DNA of 64,000 bases from positions 155,192 through 219,191 of the forward strand of contig NZ_JACVHF010000004.1 in NCBI RefSeq assembly GCF_014502795.1, written 5' to 3'. Each line of letters starts with the position of its first letter. Positions within the stretch are counted from its first letter, which is position 1. The notes under the pieces were generated by a model. It was given only the letters and a program-made list of their open reading frames with translations, did no database searches and was not told where the DNA came from. Below are positions 57,221-64,000 of this stretch, in pieces. A program made the position numbers and the translations under genes. This DNA comes from Heliobacterium chlorum. GTDB taxonomy: Bacteria > Bacillota > Desulfitobacteriia > Heliobacteriales > Heliobacteriaceae.

Positions 57221-57339
57221 TTTATTAAATTTTCAATACTAGTAGTAATTATTAATAAACCTACTTTATAATGAATTTGCGAAGAAACTTTACAGTTTAC
57301 CCAATTAGACAATTTAATTTCGAATGTGGCGGAGGTGTC

Positions 57340-57453
57340 ATGATGAAACAGTCATTAGATTACGAGCATGAAAAGCGGGAAAGTTTTGTTAATGGCATCG
57401 AAGTGATGGTTACCGTAATCTTATCTGTAGTTGTCATCTGGTCGGTATTTTAA
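57340..57453 (+). CDS. 37-residue single-helix membrane protein
   Basis: ATG 57340 follows GGCGGAGGTGTC, a strong ribosome site. The product has a charged N-terminus (DYEHEKRESF) and one hydrophobic helix, VMVTVILSVVVIWSVF, at the C-terminus. A clear terminator follows 24 bases after the stop, supporting a real short gene. An in-frame ATG at 57271 lacks a ribosome site. Function unknown. Confidence 0.6.
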   Translation: MMKQSLDYEHEKRESFVNGIEVMVTVILSVVVIWSVF

Positions 57454-57477
57454 CGTATAGACAAGATTTGGCCCGTT

Positions 57478-57510
57478 AACAGCCTAGGAACATACCTAGG
57501 CTGTTTTTTA
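57478..57510 (+). terminator. Rho-independent terminator after the 37-residue gene
   Basis: AACAGCCTAGG (57478-57488) pairs with CCTAGGCTGTT (57495-57505), loop AACATA, followed by TTTTT. Confidence 0.9.
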
Positions 57511-57620
57511 TGTCGCTCGTTTTTACAGTCGATACCATGTGATTCTCCTAATGAGAGGAGGATTTTGTGATATCTTCCACGAAGGGTATCAACGATTCTA
57601 ACGGTAGAGGAGGCGAGAGG

Positions 57621-57902
57621 ATGGACTCCTTTCTGTTGGTGGCTGTTATAGCGGTTATAGCTATAGTCATGAAAATCTTCCGTGGTCAAAGATTCGATCG
57701 TGACGGCGGAGATGTCGACTTTGGAACTGGCGATGATTGCAGCAGCAGTGACGGAGGTTGGAATTTCTGGGGTAGTGACGTCGATGGAGACTGTGACAAC
57801 AGCGGTAATGATTGCGGCGGTGACTGTGGAGGTAACAGTGGCGGCGATTGTGGCAGCGACAGTGGTGGAGACGGCGGCGGAGGCGGAGGTGGGAGCGACT
57901 AG
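57621..57902 (+). CDS. Membrane-anchored Gly/Asp/Ser/Cys-rich low-complexity protein
   Basis: ATG 57621 follows AGAGGAGGCGAGAGG. The 93-residue product starts with one helix (DSFLLVAVIAVIAIVMKIF). It continues as low-complexity sequence such as DNSGNDCGGDCGGNSGGDCG, with six Cys and many Asp and Gly, ending in a glycine run. Similar anchored Gly-rich proteins occur in many bacteria without known function. A second exported protein follows after 44 bases. Frameshifted frames over the repeat (57682-58113) are artefacts of the repetitive codons. Confidence 0.6.
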   Translation: MDSFLLVAVIAVIAIVMKIFRGQRFDRDGGDVDFGTGDDCSSSDGGWNFWGSDVDGDCDNSGNDCGGDCGGNSGGDCGSDSGGDGGGGGGGSD

Positions 57903-57946
57903 ACTGAGGTACGTTTCGGGGTACCGGAGAGGGAGCCTCCAAACAG

Positions 57947-58345
57947 GTGAGGGTTACGGGAGTGACAAGGTTGTTTTCTACGAAAAGAACGATAGTGATG
58001 ATGGTTGTCTTTATCCTGATGGTGAGTTCTTACGGGCTGTTCACTCTGTTCGTCCATGGCCAAGTTGTTCAGCCCGAATCTGTGATCATCGATCAAATCA
58101 AAGAGGAAGGTGATAATGCGCTGTATTTGAAAGGGGACACTAGGAGCAGTTCTCTAGGATTCAGCGGTTATCACTACAGGGTTGATCATAATATCATTTA
58201 TTTGCAATTGCGTTATAGTCTTGTGAGCCGCATACATCGGACGGGCAATTTTGAAATTAAAATACCGGAAGGGCTAAAAGATGTGACCAAGGTGTACTTA
58301 GAAGGAGCCGATGAAAGGGATATCAAACTAATCTGGAGCAGATAA
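57947..58345 (+). CDS. Membrane-anchored protein of unknown function
   Basis: The 132-residue frame starts with GTG 57947 (or GTG 57962). It has a basic N-terminus, one helix (IVMMVVFILMVSSYGLFTLF) and an extracytoplasmic part of about 85 residues with beta-like segments (NIIYLQLRYSL and NFEIKIPEGL). I recognise no family. It follows the Gly-rich gene closely and converges with the hexapeptide gene, seven bases apart. Confidence 0.6.
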   Translation: MRVTGVTRLFSTKRTIVMMVVFILMVSSYGLFTLFVHGQVVQPESVIIDQIKEEGDNALYLKGDTRSSSLGFSGYHYRVDHNIIYLQLRYSLVSRIHRTGNFEIKIPEGLKDVTKVYLEGADERDIKLIWSR

Positions 58346-58352
58346 AAGGGAG

Positions 58353-58988
58353 TCAATCCAGGGGATCTAGAACTACGTCCTGAAAGTGAGCCGCATACTG
58401 ATCAGCGCGGATCGTTGTCGTCATCTGGTATAGATCTTTTCTTTCTGCAAAGGTTCCTTCGATACCAAAAGCGGCTTTGGCAAAGCCGACCTTTCGAATC
58501 GCCTCACTGACGGCTTCGAGTTGATCGGGGCTATAGAGAGTAACAGGATCGCCAATGGCGATAGAAAAGGGTGGAACAAAAAAACCGCTAGGGATAACTG
58601 TCATGGCATGGACCAGGGCACCGACAGCAATTACCGCACCGGAGCCGATTTTCGCTCCTTGGAGCACGGTGGCCCCCGTCGCGATGTACGTACAAGAATC
58701 GACGGTACATCCTAGGAGCGTAGCATGGGGACCGATAAACACATGATCGCCAATGTGTACGGGCAGGTCCGTAGACGACCTGTTCCCACGGAGCACGGCA
58801 TTTTCGCTGATGATGGCATACTTGCCGATGGTAATCTCCGATGATTCAGCGTTTACAACCGCTCCGAACATGACTCTCCCATGAGGACCCACAGTCACCT
58901 TTCCCACCAACGTCGACGTGGGAGCGATGTAGGTAGTCCGATCCACCTTTGGCTCATAGCCGCGATGGCGAATCAACATCATAATCAC
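58353..58988 (-). CDS. Gamma-carbonic-anhydrase-like hexapeptide-repeat protein lacking zinc ligands
   Basis: The 211-residue protein has left-handed beta-helix hexapeptide repeats (YIAPTSTLVGKVTVG, VHIGDHVFIGPHATLLG, VIAVGALVHAMTVIP) and a C-terminal helical region. In the gamma-CA family (for example YrdA), zinc His residues lie in LHVTH, VGH and LHGC. Here these positions read LRGN, IGP and LLGC, so all three canonical ligands appear lost. A carbonic anhydrase activity is therefore unlikely unless the neighbouring His residues substitute. AAGGTGAT precedes the start. Confidence 0.85.
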   Translation of the reverse strand: MIMMLIRHRGYEPKVDRTTYIAPTSTLVGKVTVGPHGRVMFGAVVNAESSEITIGKYAIISENAVLRGNRSSTDLPVHIGDHVFIGPHATLLGCTVDSCTYIATGATVLQGAKIGSGAVIAVGALVHAMTVIPSGFFVPPFSIAIGDPVTLYSPDQLEAVSEAIRKVGFAKAAFGIEGTFAERKDLYQMTTTIRADQYAAHFQDVVLDPLD

Positions 58989-59062
58989 CTTCCAAAAATA
59001 AACTACATGGGTATATTCGCCTCTCGGATAACCTTACCTTTTATTTTTGAATCACGATCAAG

Positions 59063-59095
59063 AAAAGCGTGACCGAAGCGGGCCACGCTTTTTTA
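59063..59095. terminator. Terminator hairpin downstream of the sensor kinase
   Basis: AAAAGCGTG (59063-59071) pairs with CACGCTTTT (59084-59092). T-runs lie on both sides, so it can act on the minus strand for the kinase and on the plus strand. Confidence 0.8.
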
Positions 59096-60949
59096 CTACG
59101 CCGATATGGCTAAGCTGGTTGTCCTGTGTTCTTTTTCGTAACGAACCGGTTGGAATTTGACAAAGAATGTAGTTCCTTCCGAGCCTGTGATAAAATCCAT
59201 TTTTGCGTTATGACGTTCGGCGATTTTGTAACAAGTCGCTAACCCCAGCCCTGTCCCGTTCGCTTTGGTCGTATAAAAGGGAAGTCCGATTTTTTCCTGT
59301 GCTTCCTCTGGAATTCCTGTACCTTCGTCTTTGATAGCAAGAACGATAGCTTCCCCTTCGCTATAGGTGCGTATCGTTACTGCACCTTTTCTTTCGGTGG
59401 CGTCGAGACCGTTGTTGATCAAGTTTAATAACAATTGACGGATCTCATCTTCGTTAAGAAGAATCTTTGGAATGGGATGTAAGTCGGGGGTGATCGATTT
59501 ATCTTCCTTCCAGGCTTTTGCTTGCAATAAGGGCATAAGATGATCGATGATTTCATTCAAACTATGCTCGCTTTGATGAGAGGACTTTGTTCGGGTTAAG
59601 GAAAGGAACTCTGTGATGATCGCGTTCGCCCGGTCGAGTTCACTGATCATCAAATGAAGATAATCATCGTATTTTTTTAGCTCCGCATTATTGGCAAATA
59701 TCTGTAGAAATCCCCGAACGGTGGTTAGGGGATTTCTCACCTCATGGCCGATTCCTGCTGCCATTTGACCGACGATATTTAAACGGTCTAACCGGGTCAG
59801 TTCTCTCTCATATCTGTTCTTTTCGGTGATATCGATAAACTCATAGTAAAGGTACCGATTGCCGTTGAGAAGGATAACTTCCGTGTTTAAAATAGCCTCT
59901 CTGATATGACGCTGTTTGGTGTTGTACTTGATTTGGAGATTACTTACGGGTCCGTTCGCAATCAATTGGTGGGTGTCCAGTGCTAGACAACTGATTTCTC
60001 GTTGTGTTTTGCCGATGACGTCCTCTCGGGTAAAACCGGTGTTGTTTAAATAGGCTTGATTGACATCAATAAATCTATAGTCTTTTACAGAAACGATAGC
60101 CTTCATCACGGGGCTGGAATGGAAAGATAGCATGAATCGTTCGGACGATTGTTCCATCTGCTGATACGGATAAATAATGGTGTTGGCAAAAATGCCTTTA
60201 AACAGGTAATAATAATAACAGATTTTCAGACAATGGCCCCAAGCACTTTGAAAAGAAGTCGTGGAAGGGAAGACGGCGAAGATGAGTTCCGCCGGGATCG
60301 CAGTCAGAATCGCTAAGACGACATGACGTTTATTAAAAAAATGTTCACCCGCATAGGTACGATAAATTTGTATCAAACTTAACGAAAAGATGGCCACAAT
60401 CGTATATTCAATGATGGCTTTCGTCAATGTAGCGCCTACCCCTACCAGATACAGAGGAGGAAGTAAGTTAGGAAAACGCCAAAAGGCGAATGAAAGAAGG
60501 GACACCACAGCAAATGTAACAGAAAAGCAAAGCCAGCGATTATACCGAAAAGAAACCCCTTGTGTCGTTAAATATAATACAATTGCTTCTACTAACCTGC
60601 CGGCGACCCAATACCGACCGGCTAAATCATAGGTAACCAGTGAGTTCGTAATGACTCCCACGGAAGATAGGATGTGAGCAGTATCAAATACTGCTGCTGA
60701 TAAAAAGCCGACGCCGAGTAACTGGATCTCTTGGGGAGCCCGCTTAAATAAGGTCAATGCGATAATAAAACCGGTGAATGCAAGGTAGATACAGATGCCT
60801 TCAATCAGGCTATGTGTTACCTGGTAATGGGAGCTCCAAAAAGGCTCGAAGGCAATCGACGTTAAAGTAGTGGACACCATGATGATGGGAAATAAATAAA
60901 GTAGGTTAAAGTCCGATTTATGCGTTGGTTTATCAAGTATATACGACAA
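59096..60949 (-). CDS. Orphan membrane sensor histidine kinase (MASE3-like, PAS, HisKA, HATPase)
   Basis: The first 260 or so residues hold seven to eight hydrophobic helices of the MASE3 type, with no large outer domain. A PAS domain (about 270-375) is followed by HisKA with phosphoacceptor His402 in MAAGIGHEVRNPLTTVRGF. The ATPase domain shows the N-box LINNGLDA and the G-boxes DEGTGIP and GTGLGLATC. There is no response regulator beside it. Its H-box resembles orphan kinases that feed the sporulation phosphorelay, which is plausible in this spore former but unproven. Confidence 0.92.
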   Translation of the reverse strand: MSYILDKPTHKSDFNLLYLFPIIMVSTTLTSIAFEPFWSSHYQVTHSLIEGICIYLAFTGFIIALTLFKRAPQEIQLLGVGFLSAAVFDTAHILSSVGVITNSLVTYDLAGRYWVAGRLVEAIVLYLTTQGVSFRYNRWLCFSVTFAVVSLLSFAFWRFPNLLPPLYLVGVGATLTKAIIEYTIVAIFSLSLIQIYRTYAGEHFFNKRHVVLAILTAIPAELIFAVFPSTTSFQSAWGHCLKICYYYYLFKGIFANTIIYPYQQMEQSSERFMLSFHSSPVMKAIVSVKDYRFIDVNQAYLNNTGFTREDVIGKTQREISCLALDTHQLIANGPVSNLQIKYNTKQRHIREAILNTEVILLNGNRYLYYEFIDITEKNRYERELTRLDRLNIVGQMAAGIGHEVRNPLTTVRGFLQIFANNAELKKYDDYLHLMISELDRANAIITEFLSLTRTKSSHQSEHSLNEIIDHLMPLLQAKAWKEDKSITPDLHPIPKILLNEDEIRQLLLNLINNGLDATERKGAVTIRTYSEGEAIVLAIKDEGTGIPEEAQEKIGLPFYTTKANGTGLGLATCYKIAERHNAKMDFITGSEGTTFFVKFQPVRYEKEHRTTSLAISA

Positions 60950-61167
60950 TCATATCACCCGATATACTGTTTTTTCTTCATTATGCACTATGAATCGAGT
61001 GAATCTTGTCGAATTATGTAATTGCATTAATTATTTTTACACAAAATTGAAACCAGTGGTTCCTTCGGGTATAAGCAACATCCCTAGAAAAAGTCATGAT
61101 TCGTTTGAAATCGTAGGAAAAATAGGCGTATACTTAGTAAGAAACATTGGATAAGGAAGTGTACGTT

Positions 61168-62349
61168 GTGAACGGGATTTTCTCTGATAGAATCACCGAT
61201 GTACCGAGATCTTTCATTCGAGAAATCTTAAAGGTTACCGTCGATGAATCTATCATTTCATTTGCCGGTGGTTTGCCCAATCGAGACCTTTTCCCTGTAA
61301 ACGAAATCAAAAGGGCCACCAACAAAGTCCTCGATTTATTCGGTGCTGATGTCTTGCAGTACAGTGCATCGGAGGGCTTTCTGGGACTGAGAGAGTGGAT
61401 CGCACAGCGGTATAAGACGAGAAAGAACATCGATGTTGACCCTGATGATATTCTCATCACAGCCGGGTCCCAGCAGGGATTAGACTTATTAGGAAAGACG
61501 ATTCTCAATGACGGCGATGATGTGGTGATGGAAGAGCCTGGTTACTTGGGGGCGATTCAAGCCTTCTCCTTATATAAGCCGACATTTCATCCGATTCCGT
61601 TAGAGACCGACGGCGTTGACATTCAAAAATTCGAACAAGCTGTTCGAAACCACAACATAAAACTGTTTTACTGCGTTCCCAACTTTCATAACCCGGCCGG
61701 CATTAGCTACACCTTGGAAAAGCGGAACGCAATCGCCGACATCGTGAGGGGAACCAATACCATCATTATCGAAGACGACCCTTATGGCGAATTGCGCTTC
61801 TTAGGCAGTGAACAACCCTCTTTTTACAAACTCATTCCGGAAAACACGGTGTTACTCGGTTCCTTCTCGAAGATCGTAGTTCCTTCGTTCCGGATCGGCT
61901 GGATTGTGGCACGGAAAGAAGTCATGGAGAAGCTGATCATCGCCAAGCAGGCCTCTGATTTACACACGAACTATTTCGGTCAACGGATTATTCATCAACT
62001 GTTAACAGATTACCCGATCGATGATCATATCCAAACTATCCGGAAAGCCTACGGGATCCAAAGGGATGCCATGGTAGAAGCTATCGAAGAGTATTTCCCC
62101 AAAGATATCGAATACACCAAACCCGAAGGGGGAATGTTCCTCTGGGTCACGCTCCCCGAAGGCGTTTCCGCGGTTGAAGTGTTTAACGAAGCCATCGCGA
62201 GGAAGGTGGCCTTTGTTCCCGGTGACCCCTTTTATATCAACAAAAAGGGAGTCAATACATTACGACTGAACTTCTCTTGTACGAATGAGGATACAACCCG
62301 ACTGGGCATTCAGCGGTTGGGGGAAGTTATTACGTCAAGGATAGGCTAA
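61168..62349 (+). CDS. PLP-dependent aminotransferase, class I (2-aminoadipate/MocR-like group)
   Basis: The 393-residue protein has the fold-type I aminotransferase motifs SFAGGLPNRDLFP, TAGSQQGLDLLGK, VPNFHNPAGISY, EDDPYGELRF and the PLP-binding GSFSKIVVPSFRIGW. No helix-turn-helix is attached. It resembles LysN/2-aminoadipate transaminase-type enzymes; the substrate is not fixed by sequence. GTG 61168 with AAGGAAGTG upstream is preferred to TTG 61147. Confidence 0.92.
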   Translation: MNGIFSDRITDVPRSFIREILKVTVDESIISFAGGLPNRDLFPVNEIKRATNKVLDLFGADVLQYSASEGFLGLREWIAQRYKTRKNIDVDPDDILITAGSQQGLDLLGKTILNDGDDVVMEEPGYLGAIQAFSLYKPTFHPIPLETDGVDIQKFEQAVRNHNIKLFYCVPNFHNPAGISYTLEKRNAIADIVRGTNTIIIEDDPYGELRFLGSEQPSFYKLIPENTVLLGSFSKIVVPSFRIGWIVARKEVMEKLIIAKQASDLHTNYFGQRIIHQLLTDYPIDDHIQTIRKAYGIQRDAMVEAIEEYFPKDIEYTKPEGGMFLWVTLPEGVSAVEVFNEAIARKVAFVPGDPFYINKKGVNTLRLNFSCTNEDTTRLGIQRLGEVITSRIG

Positions 62350-62354
62350 CGGTA

Positions 62355-62428
62355 GTACTTCTCAGGAGAAGTACATCTATTAGGAGTGCATGAATGTAAA
62401 AGCTCGCCAACTACGGCGAGCTTTTGTT
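62355..62428 (+). terminator. Palindrome and terminator after the aminotransferase
   Basis: GTACTTCTC (62355-62363) and GAGAAGTAC (62366-62374) form a perfect palindrome. A second stem, AAAAGCTCGCC (62398-62408) with GGCGAGCTTTT (62415-62425), has a T-rich end and lies between convergent genes. Confidence 0.8.
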
Positions 62429-62465
62429 GTCCCTGATTGTCGGTAAATTCATACGTGAAAGACTC

Positions 62466-63041
62466 TTATCCATGAATCTTTTTCAAAATCCACGCCATGT
62501 TTTGACCAAGATTCTTCATATTAGACATGCCTTCTTGGTCTTGCTCTACCTCTCCAATATCTCTTCCATAAACCATGTTCCAGTAAGTTGACCCAACTAG
62601 AAACATTTCCTTGCTGTGCAGAAAATGATGCAGCGTATCAACGGCACTGATCGCACCACCACGTCGGACAGCCGTTACAGCGGCACCAACTTTATGTTTC
62701 AAAAGACCTCTGTTACTCGCCAAAACGATGCTGGCCCGGTCAATTAAAGCTTTTATTTGCGAAGTGACTCCAGCGGAATATACCGGGGAACCAAGTATAA
62801 TGCCGTCGGCAGCAATCATTTTTTCTAAGCAACTGTTAAAGGAGTCGTCAACGACAACACATTGTTTGTTTTTTTGAAGGACGCACCCACCGCACGCAAT
62901 ACAACCCTTAATCGGATGATCGGCTAATTGGATTAGCTCGGTTTCGATTCCGTGCTGATTAAGTTCTTCAAATATCGTTTGAATTAAGATGCATGTATTA
63001 CCGTTTCTTCGTGGACTTCCATTAATACCAATTACTTTCAT
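62466..63041 (-). CDS. Flavodoxin-like NAD(P)H-dependent FMN reductase
   Basis: The 191-residue protein begins MKVIGINGSPRRNGNT, the FMN phosphate loop, and has IKGCIACGGCVLQKNKQC, a cysteine-rich iron-sulfur flavoprotein-like motif, then ILGSPVYSAGVTSQIKALIDR. It belongs to the NADPH-dependent FMN reductase/iron-sulfur flavoprotein group. ATG at 63041 (minus) has AGGAG upstream; a start three codons earlier is possible. Confidence 0.9.
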   Translation of the reverse strand: MKVIGINGSPRRNGNTCILIQTIFEELNQHGIETELIQLADHPIKGCIACGGCVLQKNKQCVVVDDSFNSCLEKMIAADGIILGSPVYSAGVTSQIKALIDRASIVLASNRGLLKHKVGAAVTAVRRGGAISAVDTLHHFLHSKEMFLVGSTYWNMVYGRDIGEVEQDQEGMSNMKNLGQNMAWILKKIHG

Positions 63042-63434
63042 GTACTCCATCTCCTGATTTAGCTAATTCGTTGTTATTGAAGTCTTCTTTTCCTGAGAGA
63101 AATATCCCTGTTTTATGCTTCGGAAATGATAAATTGACTTAAATTTTCCCTAAAAATTTTCACCTAACCCATTATCCACATAAAGCCACTGTAATGACCA
63201 ACGTCCGATTTGCCCCCCTTGGTGTGGATGAATAGTAAATAGTATCGTTGGTCTTTTAAGAGGAGCAGGGGGCATGGAGGGGAGAGTTTGTACCTGTAAT
63301 CAAGCAATGCTATAAAACCTCAAAGAAAATTATGGAAATAGTTGAAATGTGTTGATATAATGAGATTTGTCTGAATGATTAGCCCAGATTGTTCCTAGCA
63401 ATCGAGTCGCTTATTAGGGGAAAGGTGACATTCC
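63042..63434. other. Intergenic region with one DnaA box and an inverted repeat
   Basis: A perfect TTATCCACA lies at 63172-63180. GACCAACG (63196-63203) and CGTTGGTC (63246-63253) form an inverted repeat with a 42-base loop, followed by TTTT. A TATAAT at 63356-63361, with only a weak TGGAAA at 63333-63338, may serve the small gene downstream. Confidence 0.5.
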
Positions 63435-63653
63435 TTGTTAAGCATAGGAACGAAGAGGTTAATTGAGCGTGAGTCAAATGAATTAGTCGAGGTCCTAGGC
63501 GAAATGAGCCGAGAAATGATGGAGCTAGTACTAGTTGAAGCATCGCTCAAACGAGCCCAGGGAAGGCCTGAATTGGAGAAGTTAATTCAGGCTATAAATC
63601 GGGTGAAGAATCTTAAAAACGAGCGATATCAGAGTCGCCAAATGATCGGATAA
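63435..63653 (+). CDS. Small helical protein of unknown function
   Basis: A 72-residue frame with TTG 63435 behind GGGAAAGGTGA. The product is predicted almost entirely helical (LVEVLGEMSREMMELVLVE, then LEKLIQAINRVKNLKNERY). I do not recognise it; it does not show the Spo0E signature. Real-gene status rests on the ribosome site and the even codon use. Confidence 0.5.
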   Translation: MLSIGTKRLIERESNELVEVLGEMSREMMELVLVEASLKRAQGRPELEKLIQAINRVKNLKNERYQSRQMIG

Positions 63654-64000
63654 AGGAAAATCGTCAAATAATTGTTTTTACAATTGCATAAATGTATGAT
63701 GAGTCTTTATTCGGGAATGGCTTGAATCACAACGGCAGCGGAACAAATCGGGCCGAGCTGTTTTGAGATCAGTATGACCAAATGAACAAACGCGTCCTTT
63801 TATATCCGAGCGATCTCTCCATTATTGGCGGGGTCGCTTTTTTGTGTTTACGTAGCAGCTAAGTGTTTCGAAGGATGAGTACTCGTTCTCTGTTCACGGA
63901 TACCACAATGATCATTTTTAGATCGCACATTCGACACCCCTACTATGCGCCTCTAACAAATTAAACTAAAGAAAAGTGGCAAATAGGCAAGATTATTTTA
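63654..64000. other. Intergenic end region, terminator-like hairpin only
   Basis: AGCGATCTC (63809-63817) can pair with GGGGTCGCT (about 63830-63838) with G-T pairs, followed by TTTTTT. The rest to the window edge shows no gene or RNA that I can support. Confidence 0.5.

Noticed and set aside
57682..58113. 143-residue open frame in the low-complexity region
   Set aside because: It is a frame-shifted reading of the Gly/Asp codon repeats; the frame from 57621 has the ribosome site and membrane helix.
1..64000. tRNA, rRNA, insertion sequences, prophage or integrated elements
   Set aside because: I looked through the intergenic regions and saw no cloverleaf, transposase, integrase or terminal repeats that I could support.

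Overview
The window comes from a heliobacterium, an anoxygenic phototrophic and endospore-forming Firmicute. The evidence is a homodimeric type I reaction-centre gene (pshA, with the FX motif FPCLGPAYGGTC), a bacteriochlorophyll gene cluster without purple-bacterial antenna genes, a diheme cytochrome c in the pet operon, a crtN-type desaturase, and spoIIE directly after the photosynthesis genes. The G+C content looks close to 50%, which fits Heliobacterium/Heliobacillus mobilis- or chlorum-like organisms better than the GC-richer H. modesticaldum. The species is not proven.

Layout. (1) 1-2.5 kb: petC (partial)-petB-petD-petA plus a small membrane protein; this is the cytochrome bc complex that oxidises menaquinol. 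(2) 2.5-21.8 kb: tspO, bchJ, bchG, pshA, then a tight, mostly overlapping run bchM-E-L-N-B-I-D-H and crtN. It covers Mg insertion, methylation, E-ring closure, dark protochlorophyllide reduction and tail esterification. bchX/Y/Z, pshB and crtM are not here. (3) 22-28.7 kb: spoIIE-tilS-ftsH, an old Firmicute gene order, then ndk. (4) 29-34.8 kb: a UbiB/ABC1 kinase, a small protein, a TIGR01777 epimerase, a striking DnaA-box array, a FlK-like thioesterase and fhs. (5) 34.8-45.8 kb: a cofactor block made of an HD hydrolase, folP and folBK (folate), panC-panD (pantothenate), nadA-nadB-nadC (NAD), birA (biotin), coaX (CoA) and dusB. (6) 46-64 kb: a looser accessory region with a TetR/hydrolase pair, isochorismatase, an SLH surface protein, a MerR-TipAS regulator, a chemoreceptor with a CZB domain, GNAT, cupin and VOC proteins, a possible small RNA, small membrane and glycine-rich proteins, a hexapeptide protein that has lost its zinc ligands, an orphan MASE3-like sensor kinase, an aminotransferase and a flavodoxin-like reductase. 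I found no tRNA, rRNA, CRISPR array, transposase or prophage.

How it works together: light-driven electron transfer by PshA is re-reduced through the Pet complex, and the bch run supplies bacteriochlorophyll g precursors. The cofactor block supports one-carbon, NAD and CoA metabolism. The most unusual non-coding signal is a set of eleven same-strand DnaA-box-like 9-mers at 32283-32504, spaced at about 11, 21, 42 or 52 bp, far from any dnaA gene in view. The order spoIIE-tilS-ftsH...folP-folBK...coaX...dusB resembles the origin-proximal region of Bacillus, so this array may lie in origin-proximal DNA.
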